From NCBI RefSeq assembly GCF_023715585.1, contig NZ_JAMBOK010000001.1:186001-250000 (forward strand): a stretch of DNA of 64,000 nucleotides, written 5' to 3'. Of the stretch, positions 1-9,098 are shown one piece after another. Numbering within the stretch: the stretch's first letter is position 1; each line of letters begins with the position of its first letter. Below the pieces are notes generated by a model. It did no database searches, had not been told where the DNA came from, and saw only the letters and a list, made by a program, of their open reading frames with translations. A program made the translations under genes and the position numbers. The DNA is from Sporosarcina luteola. GTDB lineage: Bacteria; Bacillota; Bacilli; Bacillales_A; Planococcaceae.

Positions 1-1694
1 ACGTTGCGTACCGCTTCCTGAAAGAAGATCCATGGGAACGGCTCATGAAGCTGCGTGAGCAAATCCCGAACGTATTATTCCAAATGCTGTTCCGTGGGGC
101 AAATGCGGTCGGTTATTCGAATTATCCCGATAACGTCATTCGGGAGTTTGTTAAAACAGCAGCAGAATCAGGTATTGATGTATTCCGGATATTCGACAGT
201 TTGAACTGGATTAAAGGAATGGAAGTGGCGATTGACGAGACTCGTCAGGCAGGGAAAGTGGCAGAGGCTGCGCTTTGTTATACAGGGGACATCCTCGATG
301 ATTCCAGAGCGAAATATTCAGTGGCATACTACAAGGAAATGGCGAAGGAGCTTGAAGCGGCGGGCGCACATATTCTCGCTTTGAAGGATATGGCTGGACT
401 TTTGAAGCCCGAAGCTGCCTATCGTCTTATTTCCGAATTGAAGGCTACTGTTGACATTCCTATCCATCTGCATTCCCATGATACGAGTGGTAATGGCATC
501 TATATGTACGCAAAAGCAGTTGAAGCCGGGGTGGACATCGTCGATACGGCGCTAGGCTCAATGGCAGGCTTAACGTCACAGCCATCTGCAAGTTCCTTAT
601 ACTATGCATTGCAATATGGAAAACGCCAAGTGAAGGCAGATGTCAGCGCGTTGGAATCATTATCCTATTATTGGGAAGATGTCAGGAAATATTATCAAAA
701 CTTCGAAAGTGGCATGGTGAGCCCGCATTCCGAGGTATACGTACATGAGATGCCGGGTGGACAATATTCCAATCTACAGCAGCAGGCCAAGGCGGTCGGT
801 CTTGGTGAGAGATGGGAAGAAGTCAAAGAGATGTATTCGCGTGTCAATATGCTTTTCGGCGATGTCGTAAAAGTGACACCTTCCTCCAAGGTAGTTGGGG
901 ACATGGCATTATTCATGGTGCAAAACGATTTGAATGAAGAAACCGTTATCTCACGGGGACGGTCCATCGACTTCCCGGAATCGGTTATTGAGTTTTTCGA
1001 AGGCTATATCGGCCAGCCGTATGGAGGCTTTCCAAAAGAATTGCAACAGGTCGTTCTGAAAGGGAGGACGCCGATCACTGTTCGTCCGGGAGAACTTCTG
1101 GAGGACGTGGATTTTGAAGCGCTCTTGTTGAAAACTGAAGAGCTTCTCGGCCATCCTTCCACCATGAAAGATGCTCTTGCCTATGCACTCTATCCGAAAG
1201 TGTTTGAAGAATATTCCGTGATGAAAAAGGAATTTGGAAACATTTCCGTCATCAATACACCGGAATTCCTCTATGGGATGAGGCTCGGCCAGGAAATTGA
1301 AGTGGAAATCGAAAGAGGGAAAACACTAATCATCAAGCTTGTATCCATTGGCGAACCACAGACGGACGGCACTCGCATCATTTACTTCGAGTTGAACGGC
1401 CAGCCTAGGGAAGTCATCATACAAGATATCAATGTGGAATCGGATGTCGCCCGCAAACAAAAAGCGGATCCTTCAAATGACTCCCATATTGCTGCCACCA
1501 TGCCGGGAACTGTCTTGAAAGTTGCGGTTTCTAAAGGGGCAAAAGTAAGAAGAGGAGAACATCTGCTTATTACGGAAGCGATGAAGATGGAAACAACAAT
1601 CCAAGCACCATTCGACGGAACTGTTAAAGAAATCCTCGTCTCCCCAGGCGACGCCATTTCAACAGGCGACCTCCTACTGGAACTGGAACATTAA
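1..1694 (+). CDS. pycA: Pyruvate carboxylase, C-terminal part (window edge)
   Basis: The reading frame is open from base 3 and the gene starts before the window, so the first Met (base 45) is internal. The product carboxylates pyruvate to oxaloacetate with ATP and biotin. The visible part is the carboxyltransferase domain (FQMLFRGANAVGYSNYPDN near the start, with the metal-site region HLHSHDTSG around 470-490), then the allosteric linker, then a C-terminal biotinyl domain whose EAMKMET motif places the biotinylated lysine at 1584-1586. The biotin carboxylase domain is off-window. It is followed by a strong terminator shared with convergent ctaA, the same arrangement as in B. subtilis. Identity is secure from domain order and motifs. 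Confidence 0.97.
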   Translation, partial: VAYRFLKEDPWERLMKLREQIPNVLFQMLFRGANAVGYSNYPDNVIREFVKTAAESGIDVFRIFDSLNWIKGMEVAIDETRQAGKVAEAALCYTGDILDDSRAKYSVAYYKEMAKELEAAGAHILALKDMAGLLKPEAAYRLISELKATVDIPIHLHSHDTSGNGIYMYAKAVEAGVDIVDTALGSMAGLTSQPSASSLYYALQYGKRQVKADVSALESLSYYWEDVRKYYQNFESGMVSPHSEVYVHEMPGGQYSNLQQQAKAVGLGERWEEVKEMYSRVNMLFGDVVKVTPSSKVVGDMALFMVQNDLNEETVISRGRSIDFPESVIEFFEGYIGQPYGGFPKELQQVVLKGRTPITVRPGELLEDVDFEALLLKTEELLGHPSTMKDALAYALYPKVFEEYSVMKKEFGNISVINTPEFLYGMRLGQEIEVEIERGKTLIIKLVSIGEPQTDGTRIIYFELNGQPREVIIQDINVESDVARKQKADPSNDSHIAATMPGTVLKVAVSKGAKVRRGEHLLITEAMKMETTIQAPFDGTVKEILVSPGDAISTGDLLLELEH

Positions 1695-1702
1695 TGAATG
1701 AA

Positions 1703-1740
1703 AAACACCCGCCTGGAATCCCCCAGGCGGGTGTTTCAAT
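1703..1740. terminator. Bidirectional terminator between pycA and ctaA
   Basis: A perfect 14-bp stem (1703-1716 with 1723-1736) with a 6-nt loop carries an A-run before it and a T-rich tail after it, so it can end transcription from both convergent genes. Confidence 0.9.
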
Positions 1741-1744
1741 TTTC

Positions 1745-2650
1745 TTACTGTCTACTCCTCGAAACAAGAAGCACCATATACGTTAATAATCCGAACAGGA
1801 GAATTACGAACAATGAGTGGGCCAAAGCCAAATATAGATTAAGTCGTGTCAAAATTACAGCTCCACCCGCCAACACCTGCAATGTCACAAGAATGAAAGC
1901 AGTGATCCAGCCCCAGTAAATGACTCGCTGATTTTTATAATGGCGGATTGCATGGAAGGCAATAACCCCGAGCCATATGAAAATCAATGCGGCAGCTGTC
2001 CTATGGCTCATCTGCACCCATTCCCAGAAGTTCCCGGGCAAGGAGAAGTCTCCATTCCTGCACATCGGCCAATCCGTGCAGCTCAATTCGGATTCTGTAT
2101 GACGCACAAGCGCTCCGGTGTAAACGACGATATATGAATAGATGGTAACCCCGATCGTGTGGAATCTGAGCATCTTTCCGATTGCCAATTTATCTGTGTC
2201 GAATTTCTGATCAACTTCAAAGACTAGCAATGTAAGAAGAAAAACAGAGGCAAATGAAATGAGCGATATTCCGAAATGCAATGCAAGGATGAAGTCGCCT
2301 TGCCCCCATAAAACTTGCGCCGCTCCAATCAAAGCCTGCAAAATCAGGAAGAATATTGCCAAGAAGGAGAGGAGTTTTGTCTCTCGCTTATGACCGATGG
2401 CCTTCCATGACCAAATCGCCAGGACGACGATCAATATACCGACCGATCCAGTAACGACACGATGCGAAAATTCAATTAGGACTTCCGGTGTGATTTCATC
2501 GGGAATCAATTGACCGTTGCACCCCGGCCAATGCCTCCCGCAACCCATTCCGCTGTCTGTCTTCGTAACAAGAGCCCCGCCCAACAGGATTAAAAGCATT
2601 CCGATCGTGGACGCGACTCCAAACCATTTTAAATATCTATTAAATCGCAA
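1745..2650 (-). CDS. ctaA: Heme A synthase
   Basis: Integral membrane heme A synthase (COX15/CtaA family), which oxidises heme O to heme A for the cytochrome oxidase encoded next door. The sequence has eight hydrophobic segments, the paired-cysteine loops CGRHWPGC and CTDWPMC, and conserved heme-ligand histidines in EFSHR, LHFG, MSHR and AHSL. The frame is open further upstream (Met at 2749), but the extra 33 residues are not family-like. A TTG at 2650 lies just after AAGAAGGTG and gives MRFNRYLKW and 301 residues, the usual length. It is divergent from ctaB, with ResD-like motifs between them. Confidence 0.95.
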   Translation of the reverse strand: MRFNRYLKWFGVASTIGMLLILLGGALVTKTDSGMGCGRHWPGCNGQLIPDEITPEVLIEFSHRVVTGSVGILIVVLAIWSWKAIGHKRETKLLSFLAIFFLILQALIGAAQVLWGQGDFILALHFGISLISFASVFLLTLLVFEVDQKFDTDKLAIGKMLRFHTIGVTIYSYIVVYTGALVRHTESELSCTDWPMCRNGDFSLPGNFWEWVQMSHRTAAALIFIWLGVIAFHAIRHYKNQRVIYWGWITAFILVTLQVLAGGAVILTRLNLYLALAHSLFVILLFGLLTYMVLLVSRSRQ

Positions 2651-2686
2651 ACAAGACACCTTCTTTAAGAAATGATGACCAGTATG

Positions 2687-2747
2687 AAAAAAGGCCCCGT
2701 TCGTTGATGATAGCGAAAAAAGGGTTAAAAAACAACGCCTAACGGGC
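2687..2747 (-). terminator. Possible leader attenuator hairpin of ctaA
   Basis: Read on the minus strand, GCCCGTT and CGTTG pair with CAACG and ACGGGGC (plus-strand arms 2694-2706 and 2733-2747, one bulge) and are followed by a run of six T at 2692-2687. It lies upstream of the ctaA start, so it would be a leader terminator. The loop is long (about 26 nt), so this is tentative. Confidence 0.35.
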
Positions 2748-2771
2748 AAATAGGGCTTGGACTATCGCTTT

Positions 2772-2812
2772 TTCACAAATTGTTCATAAAATAGACCCTT
2801 TAACTTCACAAA
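2772..2812. promoter_or_regulatory. Two ResD-like motifs in the ctaA-ctaB intergenic region
   Basis: TTCACAAA occurs at 2772-2779 and again at 2805-2812, exactly 33 bp apart, about three helical turns. Its complement TTTGTGAA resembles the described ResD binding motif, and ResD activates ctaA in B. subtilis. The rest of the 324-bp gap (2651-2974) holds the possible ctaA leader hairpin and an imperfect inverted repeat at 2883-2915. I could not place confident -10 elements. Confidence 0.4.
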
Positions 2813-2974
2813 AGCCATACGGAAATGATTTACTATAGATAGGGCAAAACAATTCATAATGACAGTATACTTCATATATCGGGGCAATTTCTGGTTATGT
2901 ATAGAAATTATTGCCGTAATTCGATATAGTTAAGTATAGCGGTCCTTGCCGACTTCTTTGAAAGGAGGGTACAT

Positions 2975-3892
2975 ATGTCAAACGGTCGAGCGATTTCTTC
3001 ATCCGTTGAGCCGGATATCGAATCGACTTCCATCTTGAAGGATTTTTTAGCACTTATTAAAATCGGTATCGTAAATTCAAATTTGATTACAGCTTTTACT
3101 GGTTTGTTTCTCGCTTTCCAATTTACGGGAAAAAGCTTCATTAGCAATCTTGATTTGTTATTGTATGGGCTTTTCGGTACCGGATTGATTATTGCAGGCT
3201 CGGCGGCTTTGAATAATATCATTGATCGGGATATTGATCCCATAATGACAAGAACAAAGTCACGTCCAACGGTCACCGGTAGATTTAAAGCACCGGCTGT
3301 CTTGGCACTGGCGTTCACTTTCATTGCATTGGGCGAAGTGATGTTATTCGCTGCGTCACCGGCGGCAGGACTATGGGGACTTGCAGGTGTGTTCAGCTAT
3401 GTTGTACTCTATTCAATGTGGTCGAAAAGAAAGTATGTCAGCAATACGGTTGTAGGCAGCATCTCTGGAGCCATACCGCCATTGATCGGTTGGGCGGCAG
3501 TCGAACCGTCACTCGGCATGGGTGCATGGGCGCTGTTCTTAATCATGTTTGCATGGCAGCCGCCGCATTTTTATGCGTTGGCGATGCGCAGGACGGAAGA
3601 ATACCGGGCAGCCGGCATTCCGATGCTTCCAGTCGTGAAAGGCTTTGAACGGACAAAGAAATCTATTTTAGGGTGGATTCTTCTATTGTTCCCCTTGCCA
3701 TTCCTGCTGGCCGAGCTTGGAATCGGATTCATAGTGCTGGCAACAGTCCTGAATATCGGTTGGTTGTATTTCTCGATTAAAGGGTTCAAAGCGAAGGATG
3801 ATTTGAAGTGGGCGACATCCATGTTCATATTCTCCTTGAACTACATGACGATCCTTTTTGTCGCAATGATCATTTTTTCGATATTCATCTAA
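2975..3892 (+). CDS. ctaB: Protoheme IX farnesyltransferase (heme O synthase)
   Basis: UbiA-family membrane prenyltransferase that adds farnesyl to heme B, giving the heme O used by CtaA. The Asp-rich motif NNIIDRDIDPIMTRT (about residues 79-93) and the second conserved loop YSMWSKRK are present, with about nine hydrophobic segments. Its 305 residues are normal for the family. ATG at 2975 follows AAAGGAGGG. It begins the plus-strand cta run, with ctaC 97 bp downstream. Confidence 0.96.
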   Translation: MSNGRAISSSVEPDIESTSILKDFLALIKIGIVNSNLITAFTGLFLAFQFTGKSFISNLDLLLYGLFGTGLIIAGSAALNNIIDRDIDPIMTRTKSRPTVTGRFKAPAVLALAFTFIALGEVMLFAASPAAGLWGLAGVFSYVVLYSMWSKRKYVSNTVVGSISGAIPPLIGWAAVEPSLGMGAWALFLIMFAWQPPHFYALAMRRTEEYRAAGIPMLPVVKGFERTKKSILGWILLLFPLPFLLAELGIGFIVLATVLNIGWLYFSIKGFKAKDDLKWATSMFIFSLNYMTILFVAMIIFSIFI

Positions 3893-3989
3893 CCGTGGGA
3901 ATTCTTTCTTTTGACAGGAATTCATTATAGAGAGGTCAACAGTCCTCATTGAAGAAATCATTTTTTAGAAAGAGAGGTATTAGTTAGCG

Positions 3990-5054
3990 ATGATGAAAGG
4001 ACTCAAAAAGTGGCGTCTCTTTTCTCTCTTGGCTGTACTGACAGTTTTCCTTGCAGGATGTGGACAAGAAGAACTATCAACTCTACTGCCTGCTGGACAA
4101 GTCGGTCAAGACCAGTTCAACTTGCTATTATTGTCGTCAGCAATCATGTTGTTCGTCATTCTCGTTGTAGTAGCAATTTACTTAATTGCGTTGGTGCGTT
4201 TCAGACGTTCTAAATTAGGTGAAGACCATATTCCTGAACAAGTCGAAGGCAGTCATAAGCTCGAGCTTGTATGGACGATCATCCCGATTCTATTGGTCTT
4301 GCTACTAGCTGTCCCGACAGTATACTATACGTATAAACTTGGGGACGTTTCGGCAATGGGCGCTGTAGATGAGGATGGAAATGCTGAAAACCTAGTCGTT
4401 GATGTAACTGCGAAACTTTACTGGTGGGAGTTTGAATACCCTGACCTTGGTATCGTGACTGCACAGGAACTGGTAGTTCCGATGGATGAAAAAGTTTACT
4501 TCAACTTGATTGCTGCAGATGTGAAACACTCCTTCTGGATTCCGGCGGTCGGTGGGAAACTTGATACGAACGTAGAAAACGTCAACAAATTCTATCTAGT
4601 TTTCGAAAAAGACTCCAAGAATTTAAAAGACGGCGTATTCTATGGTAAATGTGCTGAGCTATGCGGACCATCCCACGCTTTGATGGATTTCAAAGTGAAA
4701 ACGATGCCACGTGCAGAGTTTGATCAATGGGTAACAGCAATGCAAGCAACAGGTGAAAAGCAAGTAGTTGCCAATCCGGCTGGAGAAGAAGTATTCCAGC
4801 AAAGCTGTATCGGATGTCACGCGACTTCCGGTGTTGGTGAGACGGGAGCAATCGGACCGAACTTGGCGACATTTGGTGATCGTAACCGTGTAGCCGGTTT
4901 CATGGATCATTCAAAAGAAAGTCTGATTGATTGGATCAAATATCCACAGAAACATAAACCGGGCAATAAGATGCCAGGATTCGCCGATCAGCTTTCCGAT
5001 TCGGAATTGGATGATTTGGCAGAATACTTAATGGGATTATCTGTTGAAAAATAA
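3990..5054 (+). CDS. ctaC: Cytochrome caa3 oxidase subunit II with fused cytochrome c
   Basis: Membrane-anchored electron-entry subunit of the caa3 terminal oxidase. A lipoprotein signal with lipobox LAGC lies near residue 24, followed by two transmembrane helices and a cupredoxin domain with the CuA motif CAELCGPSHALM (around residue 217). A C-terminal cytochrome c domain has heme motif CIGCH (near residue 275) and a distal Met in NKMPGF. The fused heme domain identifies a caa3-type rather than quinol oxidase. A tandem ATG-ATG lies at the start, with GAGAGG about 12 nt upstream. Confidence 0.97.
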   Translation: MMKGLKKWRLFSLLAVLTVFLAGCGQEELSTLLPAGQVGQDQFNLLLLSSAIMLFVILVVVAIYLIALVRFRRSKLGEDHIPEQVEGSHKLELVWTIIPILLVLLLAVPTVYYTYKLGDVSAMGAVDEDGNAENLVVDVTAKLYWWEFEYPDLGIVTAQELVVPMDEKVYFNLIAADVKHSFWIPAVGGKLDTNVENVNKFYLVFEKDSKNLKDGVFYGKCAELCGPSHALMDFKVKTMPRAEFDQWVTAMQATGEKQVVANPAGEEVFQQSCIGCHATSGVGETGAIGPNLATFGDRNRVAGFMDHSKESLIDWIKYPQKHKPGNKMPGFADQLSDSELDDLAEYLMGLSVEK

Positions 5055-5086
5055 TCTTTTGTGATTTTGAAGAGGAGGTAAACAAA

Positions 5087-6961
5087 GTGAGTTCAGTTGC
5101 TCAAAAAAAGGGTTTTGGCGCAACGCTATGGGACTGGCTGACTACAGTCGACCATAAGAAGATCGGAATCCTTTACTTCCTTGGTGGCGGATTCTTCTTC
5201 GTAGTCGGCGGTATCGAAGCGATGTTGATTCGTTGGCAGCTTCATAAGCCGAACAACGATTTCGTCAGTGCGGGACTGTTCAATGATTTGATCACGATGC
5301 ATGGAACGACGATGATTTTCCTAGCGGCCATGCCTATATTATTCGGATTTATGAACGCGATAGTACCCCTGCAGATCGGGGCACGTGACGTAGCGTTCCC
5401 GTTCATCAACTCCTTAGGATTCTGGATGTTCTTCTTCGGAGGTCTATTCCTGAATCTATCGTGGTTCTTCCAGCAAGTTCCTGACGCGGGATGGACTTCG
5501 TATGCATCTCTGTCAATTGCATCAGAAGGCCATGGTGTTGATTTCTATGCTATCGGTCTCCAAATTGCCGGGGGCGGTACGCTCATGGCGGGAATTAACT
5601 TCCTTGTAACGATTATTAATATGCGTGCACCGGGAATGACGTACATGCGTATGCCGTTGTTCACATGGACAACATTCGTGGCGTCTGCAATGATCCTATT
5701 TGCATTCCCTCCATTGACTGTCGGTCTATTCTTCCTGACATTTGACCGCATGTTCGGTGGGAACTTCTTTGACCATACGATGGGTGGTAACACGATCATC
5801 TGGGAGCATATTTTCTGGATTTTTGGTCACCCTGAAGTTTATATTCTTATCTTGCCTGCTTTCGGTATCTTCTCTGAGATCTTCTCGACATTCTCTCGGA
5901 AGCGACTCTTCGGATACCCATCAATGGTCTTCGCGACTGTATTGATCGGATTCCTTGGATTCATGGTTTGGGCTCACCATATGTTTACAGTTGGTCTCGG
6001 ACCGACTGCGAACGCAATCTTTGCTGTAGCAACGATGGCAATCGCTGTTCCGACAGGGGTTAAAATCTTCAACTGGCTATTGACAATGTGGGGCGGAAGC
6101 ATCAGGATTACAACACCTATGCTGTACGCGCTCGGTTTCATCCCCTCATTCGTAATGGGTGGGGTGACGGGTGTCATGCAAGGTGCGGCTCCGCTTGACT
6201 ATCAATTGCACGATACCTATTTCATCGTAGCTCACTTCCACTACGTAATTGTAGGTGGGGTTGTTCTTGGGATATTGGCTGCAACACATTATTGGTGGCC
6301 AAAAATGTTCGGTACAATGCTAAATGAAGCACTTGGTAAAGTGACATTCTGGTTCTTCTTCATTGGCTTCCATCTGACATTCCTTATCCAGCACTGGTTA
6401 GGCTTCTGGGGAATGCCGCGCCGTGTATGGACGTTCATGGACGGTCAAGGATGGAACTCTGCGAACTTCATTAGTACGATTGGTGCATTCTTAATGGCGA
6501 TTGGTATCATCGTACTCGTTTACAATGTGATCGTTACATCTGTTAAGAATGTGAAAGTTGCAAACGATCCTTGGGGAGATGGCCGTACGCTTGAGTGGGC
6601 TATCGAATCTCCGCCGATCTATTATAACTTCCCGGCAACTCCGCTCGTCCGTGGTCTTGATACTGTATGGATCGAGAAGATGGAAGGGAACGAAACAGGT
6701 CTTACACCAGCTGAACCGATTAAAGACATTCATATGCCTAACGGTTCGATCATCCCGCTTCTTATGTCGTTAGGTCTTTTCATCGCTGGATTCGGAGCGA
6801 TGTACCGCACTGAAGAATCATGGGGTCTGCCTGTCTTGATCTTTGGTCTACTATGGACATTCGTTGCAATGGCAGCACGTTCATTGCAAGATGACACGGG
6901 CTACTATATTAAAAAAGATGAGATTCTCCGTGATCTAAAACGAAAAGGGGGTCAAAAATAA
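5087..6961 (+). CDS. ctaD: Cytochrome c oxidase subunit I
   Basis: Catalytic heme-copper subunit (624 residues, Bacillus-like length) that reduces oxygen and pumps protons. It shows the heme a ligand region MHGTTMIF, the CuB/Tyr motif HPEVYILILP, the CuB histidine pair in WAHHMFTVG, and the heme ligands in HFHYV. At least twelve hydrophobic helices are visible. GTG at 5087 follows AGAGGAGGT. Its stop overlaps the ctaE start by one base (TAATG), which implies coupled translation. Confidence 0.98.
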   Translation: MSSVAQKKGFGATLWDWLTTVDHKKIGILYFLGGGFFFVVGGIEAMLIRWQLHKPNNDFVSAGLFNDLITMHGTTMIFLAAMPILFGFMNAIVPLQIGARDVAFPFINSLGFWMFFFGGLFLNLSWFFQQVPDAGWTSYASLSIASEGHGVDFYAIGLQIAGGGTLMAGINFLVTIINMRAPGMTYMRMPLFTWTTFVASAMILFAFPPLTVGLFFLTFDRMFGGNFFDHTMGGNTIIWEHIFWIFGHPEVYILILPAFGIFSEIFSTFSRKRLFGYPSMVFATVLIGFLGFMVWAHHMFTVGLGPTANAIFAVATMAIAVPTGVKIFNWLLTMWGGSIRITTPMLYALGFIPSFVMGGVTGVMQGAAPLDYQLHDTYFIVAHFHYVIVGGVVLGILAATHYWWPKMFGTMLNEALGKVTFWFFFIGFHLTFLIQHWLGFWGMPRRVWTFMDGQGWNSANFISTIGAFLMAIGIIVLVYNVIVTSVKNVKVANDPWGDGRTLEWAIESPPIYYNFPATPLVRGLDTVWIEKMEGNETGLTPAEPIKDIHMPNGSIIPLLMSLGLFIAGFGAMYRTEESWGLPVLIFGLLWTFVAMAARSLQDDTGYYIKKDEILRDLKRKGGQK

Positions 6962-7587
6962 TGGATTTGAATAAAAAATTCACTCCTGAAACTTGGCCCG
7001 ACCATCCGGAAAGAGCGACACTTGAAGCGAAAAACAAATTTGTCGGCTTCTGGTTGTTCCTTGGAGGAGAGACGATCCTCTTCGCTACCTTGTTTGCCAC
7101 ATACATTGCGTTGAAGAACTCCGGGCCAAGCGGTTTTGGTTTCTCGACTCAAGAGCTTTATGAATTACCGCTTGTCTTTGTCATGACGATGCTATTATTG
7201 ACTTCTTCATTGACGAGTGTGTTCGCCATGTACCATCTGCGTAACTACAATTTCAAGAAAATGCAGCTTTGGCTTGCTATTACTGCATTTTTAGGACTTG
7301 GCTTCCTAATGCTTGAAGTTTATGAGTTCTCGCACTATGTTGGCTTGGGCTTCACATTTAACAACAGTGCTTTCAGTTCCGCTTTCTACACACTTGTCGG
7401 AACGCACGGTTTCCACGTGGCTGTTGGCCTTGTGTGGATTACATTGTTGATTTTCCGTAATGCGAAACGCGGTCTGAATCTTTACAACGCAACGAAGTAC
7501 TATACGTTCTCATTGTACTGGCACTTCATCGACGTCGTTTGGGTATTCATCTTCACTGTAGTCTACTTGATGGGAGTGATAGGTTAA
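6961..7587 (+). CDS. ctaE: Cytochrome c oxidase subunit III
   Basis: Membrane subunit III of the caa3 oxidase, 208 residues with five hydrophobic segments. Family hallmarks include KNKFVGFWLFLGGE near the N-terminus, GTHGFHV, and the C-terminal YWHFIDVVWVFIF. It overlaps the ctaD stop by one base and is separated from ctaF by one base, so the three are a tight translational unit. Confidence 0.97.
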   Translation: MDLNKKFTPETWPDHPERATLEAKNKFVGFWLFLGGETILFATLFATYIALKNSGPSGFGFSTQELYELPLVFVMTMLLLTSSLTSVFAMYHLRNYNFKKMQLWLAITAFLGLGFLMLEVYEFSHYVGLGFTFNNSAFSSAFYTLVGTHGFHVAVGLVWITLLIFRNAKRGLNLYNATKYYTFSLYWHFIDVVWVFIFTVVYLMGVIG

Positions 7588-7588
7588 G

Positions 7589-7936
7589 ATGGCAGACGTT
7601 CAAGTATACAAACGTACACCTGCAGAGCAGCAGCTCGCACAACGTCGTTCTAAAAAAGCCATGCGGGATCAGGTTATGATGTTTTCGCTTATGATCTTCC
7701 TGACGCTTATCTCGTTTTCCATGGTTGTCGCACATGAGGCTGGCGTTGCAGGGTTCTCGAAGTACTTAATCATTCCGATGGTCATGCTGTTTGCAGCTGT
7801 CCAAGTCGGATTGCAACTGTATTACTTCATGCATATGAGTGAAAAAGGACATGGCATTCCTCAGATGTTCATGTACACAGGAGCTCTTTTAGGCTTCCTT
7901 ATCCCTTTGACATTCGTAACAATCGTTTGGTGGTAA
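7589..7936 (+). CDS. ctaF: Cytochrome c oxidase subunit IV
   Basis: Small (115 aa) subunit of the caa3 oxidase with three hydrophobic helices and the family-like YYFMHMSEKGHG loop between helices two and three. It is the last gene before a strong terminator, closing the ctaC-F transcription unit. Confidence 0.94.
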   Translation: MADVQVYKRTPAEQQLAQRRSKKAMRDQVMMFSLMIFLTLISFSMVVAHEAGVAGFSKYLIIPMVMLFAAVQVGLQLYYFMHMSEKGHGIPQMFMYTGALLGFLIPLTFVTIVWW

Positions 7937-7946
7937 TTACACGAAG

Positions 7947-7984
7947 AAAGAGCCTGTGGAATCATTCCACAGGCTCTTTTTTAT
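7947..7984 (+). terminator. Terminator after ctaF
   Basis: A perfect 15-bp stem (7947-7961 with 7965-7979) has a 3-nt loop followed by a T-run. Confidence 0.92.
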
Positions 7985-8052
7985 ATATCACCGGTTTTTG
8001 TATCCATTCGTCAAATTCTCTTCAAAAATGTGGGAATGTCAAAGTTCGTTCA

Positions 8053-8081
8053 TTGTGTTCGTGCGATGTACGATTTATAAT
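8053..8081 (+). promoter_or_regulatory. SigA-type promoter of ctaG
   Basis: TTGTGT (8053-8058) is separated by 17 bp from a perfect TATAAT (8076-8081). It sits between the ctaF terminator and ctaG, so ctaG has its own promoter. Confidence 0.65.
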
Positions 8082-8117
8082 GGAACAAGACACATACATT
8101 TAAAGGAGTGATGGCAT

Positions 8118-9035
8118 TTGATGCCTTTAAGCATATTCGGATTTCGTGCATTATGGAGTCCTTATTTTTTCTTATCGATCGTACTGCTTATTGTATTATA
8201 TTTTCTATTGACCAAAAAGTGGAGGCATTGGTTTGAGGGGAGTGAACCCGTTACCAAAAGGGAAATCAGCTATTTTCTCGCTTCGATGATTTTGCTATAT
8301 ATCTTGAAAGGCTCGCCGGTCGATCTTCTTGGTCATATACTGTTTTCTGTACATATGACACAAATGGCGCTTCTGTTATTGGTGGTAGCTCCGTTTTTAA
8401 TCGTCGGCATCCCGCACTTCATTTGGAAGAAAGTCCTTGGCGTTAAGATTATTGATAAAATCGTAAGGTTCTTTACGAAACCGGTAATCAGTTTGATGGT
8501 GTTCACCGTCATGTTCTCGTTAAATCACTATCCAATGGTATTGGATTTCATTAAATTGGACGTATTTTTACACGCCATCTTCTCCATTACGTTATTCATA
8601 TCGGCAATATTCCTTTGGTGGCCGCTTTTGAACACATTGGAGGATCACCCGCAGCTTCATGGATTAAAGAAGATCGGTTATGTCATATTGAGCGCTATAT
8701 TGATCACGCCTGCCTGTTCGTTGATAATCTTTGTTGATGTACCCGTCTACAATACGTACAGCAGCGGGGAAGCATGGCTACAAGCGATGGCCCTTTGTGT
8801 TCCTGCTGGTACGCTTGCGGGACTATCCATCTCAGGTCCCGAATTATTTACAAACATGCCGACCTTGTATGATCAGCAATTGGGCGGAATCATTATGAAA
8901 ATCATCCAGGAGATTATCTATGTTGTCGTCATTGGTAAGATCTTCATTAAATGGTATCGTGAAGAGCAGTTGAACGCAGATGAGATTACTAAGAAGGATC
9001 TACTGGAAAGACAAAGCATGACGATGCACGGTTGA
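8118..9035 (+). CDS. ctaG: Cytochrome c oxidase assembly factor CtaG
   Basis: Polytopic membrane protein of the Caa3_CtaG family, needed to assemble active caa3 oxidase in Bacillus. About seven hydrophobic segments are visible, with conserved HMTQMALLLLVVAPFLIVG and the His-containing loop LNHYP. The start is ambiguous: TTG at 8118 is 9 nt after AGGAG and is followed at once by ATG at 8121. I kept the TTG because of spacing. It has its own promoter and ends at a terminator shared with the next, convergent gene. Confidence 0.94.
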   Translation: MMPLSIFGFRALWSPYFFLSIVLLIVLYFLLTKKWRHWFEGSEPVTKREISYFLASMILLYILKGSPVDLLGHILFSVHMTQMALLLLVVAPFLIVGIPHFIWKKVLGVKIIDKIVRFFTKPVISLMVFTVMFSLNHYPMVLDFIKLDVFLHAIFSITLFISAIFLWWPLLNTLEDHPQLHGLKKIGYVILSAILITPACSLIIFVDVPVYNTYSSGEAWLQAMALCVPAGTLAGLSISGPELFTNMPTLYDQQLGGIIMKIIQEIIYVVVIGKIFIKWYREEQLNADEITKKDLLERQSMTMHG

Positions 9036-9060
9036 TCCGATTCGATAAACCAACGAAAAA

Positions 9061-9095
9061 CCGGCGAGGAAATTAATTCCTTGCCGGTCTTTTTG
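9061..9095. terminator. Terminator between ctaG and the YtvI-like gene
   Basis: An 11-bp stem with one G-T wobble (9061-9071 with 9077-9087) is flanked by an A-run on the left and a T-run on the right, so it can serve both convergent genes. Confidence 0.88.
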
Positions 9096-9098
9096 TTA

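Noticed and set aside
45..47. ATG at base 45 as the start of pycA
   Set aside because: The frame is open to the window edge with conserved pyruvate carboxylase sequence (AYRFLKEDPWERL), so the gene is cut by the window.
2883..2915. Inverted repeat upstream of ctaB as an operator
   Set aside because: The arms (GGCAAT-TTTCT versus AGAAAT-ATTGCC) need a 3-base bulge and match no known operator, so I did not list it as a feature.
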